Part shown: positions 1-5,012 of the stretch, one piece after another
Layout: every line of letters starts with the position of its first letter
How positions within the stretch are numbered: the stretch's first letter is position 1
The notes under the pieces: generated by a model
What the model was told of the DNA's origin: nothing
Databases searched by the model: none
What the model saw: the letters and a program-made list of their open reading frames with translations, nothing else
NCBI GenBank assembly: GCA_007123465.1
Contig: SKLB01000310.1
Location: 1 to 5,670, forward strand
Origin: Spirochaetales bacterium
GTDB taxonomy: Bacteria > Spirochaetota > Spirochaetia > DSM-27196 > PWMO01
DNA length: 5,670 nucleotides
Reading direction: 5' to 3'
Translations under genes and position numbers: made by a program

Positions 1-38
1 AAAGCTCTGTATACTGTTCATTCGAGATTTTTATACTG

Positions 39-1004
39 ATGGACGTAGTAAAATTCCGTGCCTTCTACACCGTTGCCAGACTCAAGAACATCAGCAAGGC
101 CGCTGAGAAGCTCTACTATACTCAGCCCGCGGTAAGTGCGCAGATCCGTGAGCTGGAGAACTCGTACGGAACGCGGCTGTTCCGGCGCGTGGGACAGCGG
201 CTGGAGTTGACCGAGGCCGGCGCCGAGCTGTTCCCCTACGCCGAACGGCTGCTGGAGATGTTTGAACAGTCGGTCAACGTGGTGCACGACGCTGTGGACT
301 CCAGCAGCCGCCTGGTGCGGATCGGTGCCAGCAGCATGCCGGGAATTCACCTTGTCCCGTCGATGATTGCCGATTACCGCGCCGAACACGCGGCAAACTC
401 GTTCTCGCTGCAGATTGCCAGCGCCAATCGCGTTGAGCAACTGCTGGTGGCCGGCGAAGTGGATGTGGCCATCCTGGGCCGCTCGGCGCGGGTAAGCAAA
501 AAGCCGCACTTCAGCGAAGTGCTTCTGACCAGGGACCCGCTGGTGGCGGTGGTGTCACACGAGCACGACTACTCCGGCAGAAAGACGCTGGAGATCGCCG
601 ACCTCTCGGACCAGCCGCTGATCCTGCCATCACGAGATCTGCTGACGCGCAAGGCGGTCGAAGAACGGCTGCGTGCGTTGAACCTGGTCTTCAACCTGGT
701 GTTTGAAGTGGGTAATACCGAAGCCATCAAACGCATGGTGATGCATAATCTGGGGATGACCATCCTGTGCGCGTCGATGGTCAGGACCGAGGCCTCCTGC
801 GGCTGGCTGGAAGCCATCCCGGTATCCGGACTCAACCTGCACCGCAATGTCTGTCTTGCGTATCGCAGTCAGGAGTCCGGTTCACCGGCGCTGCAGCAGT
901 TCATCGACTTTGTCAGTGCGCGCTATTCGCGGGCGCCGGGTTCCAAACCAGCCGATTCTCAACGGTCCCAACCGTCAGACATCGGCGAAGAACTCGGCGA
1001 GTAG
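39..1004 (+). CDS. LysR-type transcriptional regulator
   Basis: A 321-residue DNA-binding regulator of the LysR family. The N-terminal winged helix-turn-helix spans about residues 3-62, with the classic pattern S19-K-A-A22, then T28-Q-P-A-V-S33, the E38-L-E40 turn, L47-F-R-R50 and L57-T-E-A-G61. From about residue 90 there is a periplasmic-binding-protein-like effector domain. It carries the segment around residues 227-240 (GNTEAIKRMV then LGM), which resembles CysL/YeiE/CbbR-type members. The ATG at 39 sits two codons before the first helix residues, as usual for the family, but its Shine-Dalgarno is poor (only CGAGA at 23-27). About 25 residues at the C-terminus (from roughly 296) are Pro/Ser/Gln-rich and exceed the usual domain; the last nine lie over the 3' end of the opposing gene. 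Target genes and effector cannot be read from the sequence. Control of the neighbouring phosphate genes is possible, but convergent placement gives no special support for it. The family call is very secure. Confidence 0.96.
   Translation: MDVVKFRAFYTVARLKNISKAAEKLYYTQPAVSAQIRELENSYGTRLFRRVGQRLELTEAGAELFPYAERLLEMFEQSVNVVHDAVDSSSRLVRIGASSMPGIHLVPSMIADYRAEHAANSFSLQIASANRVEQLLVAGEVDVAILGRSARVSKKPHFSEVLLTRDPLVAVVSHEHDYSGRKTLEIADLSDQPLILPSRDLLTRKAVEERLRALNLVFNLVFEVGNTEAIKRMVMHNLGMTILCASMVRTEASCGWLEAIPVSGLNLHRNVCLAYRSQESGSPALQQFIDFVSARYSRAPGSKPADSQRSQPSDIGEELGE
975..1004. other. 30-bp tail-to-tail overlap of two coding regions
   Basis: The last nine codons and TAG stop of the LysR gene (+) share these 30 bases with the last nine codons and TGA stop of the Prune-like gene (-). 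The + strand encodes SDIGEELGE and the - strand encodes LLAEFFADV. There is no room for a terminator between the genes. A T6 run follows on the + strand at 1014-1019. It is preceded by a short ACTC-GGC-GAGT hairpin (992-1002) placed too far upstream of the T-run to be a convincing terminator. Confidence 0.9.
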
Positions 1005-2081
1005 CGGCTGCAGTTTTTTGCGCGAGTAGGCCAGGTTGCCCTGCGCAAACAGCGCGGTTGCCGGATCGGTGGCGCTTGAACCTATCGGCTTCAGCTGCAG
1101 TTCGCTGCCCTTGAGAAACCCCAGCAACCTGCTACGCAGCTCCTCGTCCGGGCAATAGACCGCCAGCTCGCGGGTGAAGCCGGGATTGGTGTAGGCGTTC
1201 ATTGCAATCAGCACGTCGAGGCTGTGCGCCCGCGCAAACGTGGCCAGTGACTCGGACAGTGTTGGATCCTTCTTGAGCCAGTCTTCAATCGGCAGTAGTA
1301 CCGAGGCGATTCCGACCTGCTTTGGCCCCAGAGTCCACTCCTTGTAGTCCTTGCGCAGCAGGTCCGCGCTGTCGAGTGCGGAGACGTTGAACTTCTCCTG
1401 CTGCAGCTTGTCAAAGAGCTTCTGTTGATCGGCGCCGGTGAGCTGCAGCAGCGTGTCGACCGCCTGCTGGTCCCGGGGAGTTGCACGCTCGGCTTTGGGG
1501 TCCAGGTTGACGGTGTCGAGCAGAATGGTGCCCAGCAGCAGCGTAGCCGACCCTTTCTCCAGCAACTCCTGCCGGCCCAGCATCAGTTCTGCCACCAGGG
1601 TGGCCGCCGAGCCAACCGGCTCGATGATACGCGGGGCGGCGTTGCTGAAAAGCCCCTCATCCTTGTGGTGATCGATGATCCCGGTCACGCAGTCCGAGAA
1701 TTGCCGGCGCGCAGCGGACAGCTTGTTATGGTCGATCAGGGTCAGCTGCAGCGTGCCTGCCTTGTGCAGAGCGTCCAGGTCCAGGTCGTCGGCAAACAGC
1801 AGCAGCGCGGGGTCCACGCCGGCTTCTGCAAACAGATACACCGCTTCGGTGCGCAGCTTGAAGTCGGCGCGCGGTATGTCGATCACAGGGACCACGCCAC
1901 GCTGCGGATCAGCGGATGCACCGCCGGCGCTGTAGTAGGCGTAGATCAGTGCCGATGCCATGGAGTCCAGGTCAGCGGCCTCGTTGCCGAGTACGCAGTG
2001 GACAGTGGTGCCGCTGGTTATGCTTTCTCGCGCCGTCTCCAGATAGCGGCGCAGCTTTTCAGTCCCGGGTGATAGAGCCAT
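975..2081 (-). CDS. DHH/DHHA2 phosphoesterase, PPX1/Prune-type exopolyphosphatase
   Basis: A 368-residue DHH-superfamily metal-dependent phosphoesterase that most resembles the PPX1/Prune branch (yeast exopolyphosphatase PPX1, animal PRUNE1). Those enzymes release phosphate from polyphosphate or short phosphoanhydrides; related family-II enzymes hydrolyse pyrophosphate. Motif I is L31-GNEAADLDS40, almost the Prune signature. D98-D99 follow; then L115-I-D-H-N119, the DHH motif I135-I-D-H-H139, and the V156-G-S-A-A-T161 strand. D189 in the LLDTVNLDP segment is a likely further metal ligand, followed by A200-T-P-R-D204. The DHHA2 domain occupies about residues 215-368, with the K-D-Y-K-E segment near 244. 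No signal peptide or membrane segment is seen, so it should be cytosolic. The 2081 start is chosen because AGGAGG lies 7 nt upstream and puts motif I about 30 residues in, as in Prune. A longer start at 2114 also has an AGGAG. It is divergent from the CYTH-like/DUF47/PiT genes, which supports a phosphate role. Family call strong; substrate (polyphosphate, pyrophosphate or a nucleotide) inferred. Confidence 0.9.
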   Translation of the reverse strand: MALSPGTEKLRRYLETARESITSGTTVHCVLGNEAADLDSMASALIYAYYSAGGASADPQRGVVPVIDIPRADFKLRTEAVYLFAEAGVDPALLLFADDLDLDALHKAGTLQLTLIDHNKLSAARRQFSDCVTGIIDHHKDEGLFSNAAPRIIEPVGSAATLVAELMLGRQELLEKGSATLLLGTILLDTVNLDPKAERATPRDQQAVDTLLQLTGADQQKLFDKLQQEKFNVSALDSADLLRKDYKEWTLGPKQVGIASVLLPIEDWLKKDPTLSESLATFARAHSLDVLIAMNAYTNPGFTRELAVYCPDEELRSRLLGFLKGSELQLKPIGSSATDPATALFAQGNLAYSRKKLQPLLAEFFADV

Positions 2082-2088
2082 CTTCTTG

Positions 2089-2094
2089 CCTCCT
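2089..2094 (-). promoter_or_regulatory. Shine-Dalgarno deciding the Prune-like start
   Basis: On the minus strand a perfect AGGAGG lies 7 nt upstream of the ATG at 2081. In the longer frame these bases would be read as part of an S-G-G-K-K peptide, so the extended reading frame upstream is probably not translated from its far end. A second, weaker candidate (AGGAG at 2123-2127, 8 nt before the ATG at 2114) would add 11 residues. Confidence 0.75.
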
Positions 2095-2189
2095 GATGAT
2101 GTATGGTCCGCCATGGGTGCGGCTCCTGTCAAGCAAATCGACCCGTGCGAACCATAAAAGATATCTAGCCGCATGCATAACGATTTTAA

Positions 2190-2220
2190 TTGGCGTGCGC
2201 CACAGGCTCCGTGCTACACT
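2190..2220 (+). promoter_or_regulatory. Candidate sigma-70 promoter with extended -10, rightward
   Basis: TTGGCG (2190-2195) is a fair -35. TACACT (2215-2220), preceded by TGC, is a good extended -10. The 19-bp spacer is longer than ideal, which the extended -10 could compensate for. Transcription would begin near 2227 and leave a leader of about 30 nt before the CYTH-like start. Confidence 0.5.
2191..2202. repeat. Inverted repeat TGGCG-TG-CGCCA overlapping the -35
   Basis: Two exact 5-bp arms are separated by 2 bp and lie over and just after the putative -35 of the rightward promoter. The placement suits a repressor or activator operator. The arms are short, so chance occurrence in GC-rich DNA cannot be excluded. 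With the preceding T at 2190 the site also fits the loose T-N11-A pattern of LysR regulators, a weak criterion. Confidence 0.35.
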
Positions 2221-2243
2221 GGGCGCGATAGCCGCTACCAGCA

Positions 2244-2250
2244 AGAGGAG
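2244..2250 (+). promoter_or_regulatory. Shine-Dalgarno deciding the CYTH-like start
   Basis: AGAGGAG lies 6 nt before the ATG at 2257. An in-frame ATG at 2173 would add 28 residues, but that segment runs through the promoter and this ribosome site, so the downstream start is preferred. Confidence 0.8.
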
Positions 2251-2256
2251 AACTGT

Positions 2257-2895
2257 ATGTCAGACGTTTTTGCAAAGAACCAGGCCACCAGCGCAGACGA
2301 GGCAGCCAAGATAGTGCCGCGCGCGGAGTTCCGTGTTTTTGAGCAGGGTATTATCGAGCACGTCAAGGCCAAGCTCTGGAACGGCAAGACCGTGCTGTTC
2401 AAGGCGCGCCGGATGCCGCTTGAAACCTACTTTCTGTCGGTCCATACCAACGAAGCCAACGTCAAAGTACGCGAAGGGCTGCTTGATATCAAGACCAAGG
2501 TTGGGGAGACCCCTGAAGGCTACGAGATCTTCCAGCCGCGCGGCAAGTTCCAGTTTCCGGTGCCCAGGAAGGACCTGGCTGAGATTCTGTCGCACCTCAA
2601 AGTTGAAATGAAACTGGACGCCGACAGCTACACTATCGATGAATTCATCTCAATGGCACGCAAGCACCCCGATCTGACGCCGGTAGACGTGGAGAAGATG
2701 CGCTACGGCTACACCATCGATGGCATCATCTGCGAATACGCCCAGGTGTGGTTCAACGGCGCACTGGTTGAGACCACCTGTGCCGAAAGCGAAGACTACG
2801 CCGGTATGAAACAGGTTGTCGAAGAGCTCGGTCTGTCCGACAAACCAAACATTAACTACCTGCGCGCGGCCAAGAAAGTGGTGGGGATGGAGTAA
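2257..2895 (+). CDS. Divergent CYTH-like (triphosphate tunnel fold) protein
   Basis: A 212-residue soluble protein with no signal peptide or membrane segment. I do not recognise a named gene, but the order of elements looks like a CYTH/triphosphate tunnel metalloenzyme. The first half has a strand around E24-F-R-V-F-E29, then E56-T-Y-F59, a basic strand A67-N-V-K-V-R72 followed by L76-D-I-K-T-K81, and G88-Y-E-I91. The second half has K147-M-R-Y-G-Y152, I157-I-C-E-Y-A-Q-V164, then V171-E-T-T-C-A-E-S-E-D180 and a helix ending V188-E-E-L-G-L193, recalling the K-R-Y / D-V / E-E / L-G-L pattern of CYTH second halves. The canonical N-terminal E-x-E-x-K is not intact (E24, R26 and E29 only), so catalysis may be altered or lost. 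Known relatives hydrolyse inorganic or thiamine triphosphate, make cAMP (CyaB) or polymerise polyphosphate (VTC). It leads the run to DUF47 and PiT, 79 nt upstream of the DUF47 start, which suggests a phosphate-related role, perhaps sensing or hydrolysing a polyphosphate or triphosphate. Coding status is secure; the fold call is moderate and function unknown. Confidence 0.7.
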   Translation: MSDVFAKNQATSADEAAKIVPRAEFRVFEQGIIEHVKAKLWNGKTVLFKARRMPLETYFLSVHTNEANVKVREGLLDIKTKVGETPEGYEIFQPRGKFQFPVPRKDLAEILSHLKVEMKLDADSYTIDEFISMARKHPDLTPVDVEKMRYGYTIDGIICEYAQVWFNGALVETTCAESEDYAGMKQVVEELGLSDKPNINYLRAAKKVVGME

Positions 2896-2974
2896 GCCCG
2901 CCGAGATCTGTTACCCTGTGCGGATATACTTTTGACTCGCTCCACCTGCAATCGGTGTGGCAAAGGAGTGCACC
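2896..2974 (+). other. 79-bp spacer before the DUF47 gene, possible internal promoter
   Basis: The spacer is large enough for an internal promoter. TATACT (2925-2930) is a good -10 match but has no recognisable -35 at 16-18 bp. TTGACT (2932-2937) is a good -35 match but has no -10 at the right distance. A small hairpin, CACC-(7 nt)-GGTG (2943-2957), ends five bases before the Shine-Dalgarno. No convincing terminator is present, so co-transcription with the CYTH-like gene remains likely. Confidence 0.3.
2962..2968 (+). promoter_or_regulatory. Shine-Dalgarno deciding the DUF47 GTG start
   Basis: AAAGGAG lies 6 nt before the GTG at 2975. An earlier in-frame GTG at 2957 would place this ribosome site inside the coding region as codons for A-K-E, so GTG 2975 is the better start. 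Confidence 0.8.
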
Positions 2975-3646
2975 GTGAAAAAGACTGACGAGACCCGCGG
3001 CCTTTTCACCTCAAAAGCCAAGACGCTGCAACTCGATATGGACCGCCTTTTCAGCCTGGTTGATCAGTGCGCGCTGCTGCTGGAAGAAGCCGTCAAGAAG
3101 TACCTGCAGGACAAGCGTGACGGCTTTGAAGAGAAGACCGCCGAGATCGACAAGATGGAGCACGAGGCCGACAACCTGCGGCGCGACATCAAGCACCGGC
3201 TCTACGCCGAGATGTTGATACCGGATTCACGAGGTGACGTGCTGGGGCTGCTGGAGACGCTCGACAACGTACTGGATACCACCAAGCACGTGACCATGAG
3301 CTTCAGTATCGAGAGGCCGGACATCTACCCGTTCCTCAAAGAGGATTTCCTCGAGCTGACCGAGAACTGTGTCAAGGCGGTACTGGAGCTGACCCTGGCG
3401 GTACGCGCGTTCTTCCGCGAGCTCTACCGGGTAACCGAGCATCTGGACAAGGTGCACTTCTGGGAGCACGAAGCCGACGTGATAGAGGAGCGCATCAAGC
3501 GCAAGGCGTTTACTTCCGATGAGATCGAGCTCTTCAGCAAGCGCGTGCATATGCGCTACTTTGCCGAGCGCATCTCGATGGTGGCCGATGAAGCCGAGGC
3601 CGTTGCCGAACGCCTTGCGGTCTACGCAATCAAGCGTAACATGTAA
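2975..3646 (+). CDS. DUF47 PhoU-like Pit accessory protein
   Basis: A 223-residue, highly charged, all-helical cytosolic protein of the DUF47 (TIGR00153) family, distantly related to PhoU. The PhoU-like metal-binding pattern E-x-x-x-D occurs twice, as M61-E-H-E-A-D66 and W163-E-H-E-A-D168. Acidic stretches L96-D-N-V-L-D101 and A204-D-E-A-E208 probably complete the two clusters, so each half of the helical bundle carries one E-H-E-A-D. Length is normal for the family (about 200-230). Family members are commonly encoded next to PiT phosphate transporters, as in the orfA-pit pair of Sinorhizobium meliloti, and are thought to support or regulate phosphate uptake. Here the stop is 11 nt from the transporter start, so the two are almost certainly one transcription unit. 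The start is GTG at 2975 by its Shine-Dalgarno. Family call very secure; the biochemical role is inferred. Confidence 0.95.
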   Translation: MKKTDETRGLFTSKAKTLQLDMDRLFSLVDQCALLLEEAVKKYLQDKRDGFEEKTAEIDKMEHEADNLRRDIKHRLYAEMLIPDSRGDVLGLLETLDNVLDTTKHVTMSFSIERPDIYPFLKEDFLELTENCVKAVLELTLAVRAFFRELYRVTEHLDKVHFWEHEADVIEERIKRKAFTSDEIELFSKRVHMRYFAERISMVADEAEAVAERLAVYAIKRNM

Positions 3647-3657
3647 GGGAGCTCCGC

Positions 3658-4707
3658 ATGCCATTTGCAGGTTTGTTCTTTCTGACCAGCGGGCTCTACA
3701 TGGGCTGGTCGCTAGGCGCCAATGACGCGGCCAACATCTTTGGCACCGCCGTTGGAACACGGATGGTCTCGTTCCGCACCGCTGCCATTATCTCGGCGAT
3801 CTTCATCACCGCCGGTGCCGTTATCAGCGGCGCGGGAGCCGCCAAGGGCCTCGGCGCGCTGGGCGCGGTAAACGCCCTGCCGGGATCGTTTGTTGTGTCG
3901 GCGGCGGCCGCAACCACCGTTATGCTTATGACCCGCGCCGGGCTGCCGGTCTCTACCACCCAGGCGATTGTCGGCGCCATAGTTGGTTGGAACCTCTTCT
4001 CCGGGTATCCTACCGATCAGGAAGCGCTTACCAGAATCGTGGGCACCTGGATCTACGGACCGATTCTGGGAGCCGCGATTGCCTTTGCGCTGTTCTTTGT
4101 GGTGCGCTTTGCGCTCAATCGGCTCAACATCCACCTGATACGGCTCGACAAATACACTCGCACCGCGCTGATCCTGGCGGGAGTGTTTGGCTCGTACAGC
4201 CTGGGCGCCAACAACATGGCTAACGTGGTGGGCGTATTTGTTCCGGCCTCTCCGTTTATTGACTTGTCCGTGCTGGGTGTGACCCTTACCGGAACGCAGC
4301 AGCTGTTTCTGGTCGGCGGCCTGGCAACGGCGGTTGGCGTGGTAACCTATTCCAGGCGGGTGATGATGACGGTGGGCTCGGCCCTGTTCAAGCTGTCGCC
4401 GGTAACCGCGTTTGTTGTGATTGCCGCAACCGCAACGGTCCTGTTTCTGTTTGCGTCCGAGGGGCTGGAGGCCTGGCTGCAGGGCATGGGCCTGCCGAGC
4501 TTACCGCTGGTGCCGGTTTCGCAGTCTCAGGCGGCGGTTGGCGCAATAATTGGTGTCAGCCTGGCCAAAGGCGGCAAAAACCTCAATCTCACGGTCTTGC
4601 GCAATATCGTCATGGGCTGGGTGGCCACACCAACCTCCGCCGCGTTACTCTCCTACGTTGCACTGTTCTTCATGCAGAACGTATTCATGCAGCAGGTGTA
4701 CGTCTAA
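3658..4707 (+). CDS. pit: PiT-family inorganic phosphate transporter
   Basis: A 349-residue polytopic inner-membrane protein of the PiT family (PF01384), which imports orthophosphate, or metal-phosphate, with a cation such as H+ or Na+. The two inverted repeats each carry the signature: G20-A-N-D-A-A-N26 near the N-terminus and G183-A-N-N-M-A-N189 in the middle. Each is followed later by the second family element, P97-V-S-T-T-Q-A103 then V105-G-A-I-V-G110, and V287-S-Q-S-Q291 then V294-G-A-I-I-G299. Several long hydrophobic helices are evident (about 42-62, 77-92, 131-150, 169-194, 212-230, 248-264 and 325-342). It is much shorter than E. coli PitA (about 499 residues), because there is no long central cytoplasmic loop, and matches the compact form usually paired with DUF47. 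Q replaces the His of the S-T-T-H motif. AGGGAG lies 6 nt before the ATG. It is tightly linked to the upstream DUF47 gene and converges with the chorismate mutase gene. Family call secure; the coupling ion is not readable. Confidence 0.95.
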   Translation: MPFAGLFFLTSGLYMGWSLGANDAANIFGTAVGTRMVSFRTAAIISAIFITAGAVISGAGAAKGLGALGAVNALPGSFVVSAAAATTVMLMTRAGLPVSTTQAIVGAIVGWNLFSGYPTDQEALTRIVGTWIYGPILGAAIAFALFFVVRFALNRLNIHLIRLDKYTRTALILAGVFGSYSLGANNMANVVGVFVPASPFIDLSVLGVTLTGTQQLFLVGGLATAVGVVTYSRRVMMTVGSALFKLSPVTAFVVIAATATVLFLFASEGLEAWLQGMGLPSLPLVPVSQSQAAVGAIIGVSLAKGGKNLNLTVLRNIVMGWVATPTSAALLSYVALFFMQNVFMQQVYV

Positions 4708-4712
4708 AGCGC

Positions 4713-5012
4713 TCAGCGGTCTTCGCGGATCTGTTCGTGGTGGCGGATGACCTCGCGGGTGATGAACTGCAGGAATTTGCCGCTGAACTCCGGATCCAGG
4801 CCGGCGCTGGCGGCCAGTTCGCGCAGGCGGGCAATCTGACGTTCTTCGCGCTCGGGGTCACCGGGCGGCAGGTTGTGCTCACGTTTGTAGTAACCCACTT
4901 CCTTGGTGATCTTGAAGCGTTCAGCCAGCAGGAACACCAGCGCTGCGTCTATGTTGTCGATGCTCTTGCGGTACTGCTGCAGCTCGGGGTGTCGGTCCTC
5001 GGCGGGGCTCAT
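4713..5012 (-). CDS. Chorismate mutase, AroQ class (type II)
   Basis: A 99-residue all-helical enzyme that would convert chorismate to prephenate, the branch point to phenylalanine and tyrosine. The active-site pattern matches the E. coli AroQ domain with the same spacing. R15 and R32 correspond to R11 and R28, K43 to K39, and R55-E56 to R51-E52. The position of Q88 is less clear: H91, H92 or Q94 in the C-terminal V-I-R-H-H-E-Q-I segment could fill it. The core I18-D-N-I-D22 helix and L28-L-A-E-R32 are typical. It is a free-standing, single-domain form with no signal peptide, so cytosolic, and not fused to prephenate dehydratase or dehydrogenase. Its ATG overlaps the TGA of the upstream M20 gene (ATGA). 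The only Shine-Dalgarno-like sequence is a weak GGGAA 7 nt upstream, which suggests translational coupling. The 3' end stops 5 bp from the transporter gene. Family call secure; activity inferred from conserved residues. Confidence 0.93.
   Translation of the reverse strand: MSPAEDRHPELQQYRKSIDNIDAALVFLLAERFKITKEVGYYKREHNLPPGDPEREERQIARLRELAASAGLDPEFSGKFLQFITREVIRHHEQIREDR

Larger units (their letters stand above)
2082..2256. promoter_or_regulatory. Divergent control region between Prune-like and CYTH-like genes
   Basis: This 175-bp region separates two outward-facing start codons and is the longest non-coding stretch in the window. Its middle (about 2130-2195) is visibly richer in A and T than the flanking genes. 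It contains an 8-bp palindrome AGATATCT (2159-2166), a GCATGCAT stretch (2171-2178) and an inverted repeat over the rightward -35 (2191-2202). The rightward promoter is recognisable. For the leftward gene there is a TTGACA on the minus strand (2132-2127), but no good -10 at 16-18 bp from it, so the leftward promoter stays unassigned. A single CTGTCA half-site (2126-2131) resembles half of a Pho box but has no partner 11 bp away. Confidence 0.7.

Noticed and set aside
992..1019. Intrinsic terminator after the LysR gene
   Set aside because: The T6 run is real but the only hairpin is a 4-bp stem ending about 11 nt before it, and the T-run codes for K-K on the other strand.
1425..2072. A 215-codon open frame on the + strand opposite the Prune-like gene
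   Set aside because: The minus-strand frame carries clear family motifs throughout; the + frame gives Gln/Arg/Val-rich protein with no recognisable domain. It is a GC-driven shadow.
2127..2132. TTGACA on the minus strand as -35 of the Prune-like gene
   Set aside because: The hexamer is perfect but the sequence 16-18 bp downstream has no -10. The nearest candidates need a spacer of about 22 bp and would put the start inside the ribosome site.
2126..2143. Possible Pho box
   Set aside because: CTGTCA matches one half-site, but the expected second half-site 11 bp away matches at only two of seven positions, and it is not placed at a -35 of the rightward promoter.
2190..2210. Possible sigma-54 promoter (TGGC...GC)
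   Set aside because: The required GG-N10-GC spacing is not met: the bases at the expected GC position are AG.
2219..2241. Stem-loop CTGG-GCG / CGC-(TA)-CCAG before the CYTH-like ribosome site
   Set aside because: The predicted transcription start near 2227 would leave half of the stem untranscribed, so it could form only in a transcript from further upstream.
3227..4134. Long minus-strand open frames opposite DUF47 and PiT (up to 177 codons)
   Set aside because: Both underlying + strand genes are unmistakable; the antisense products lack domains and credible start contexts.
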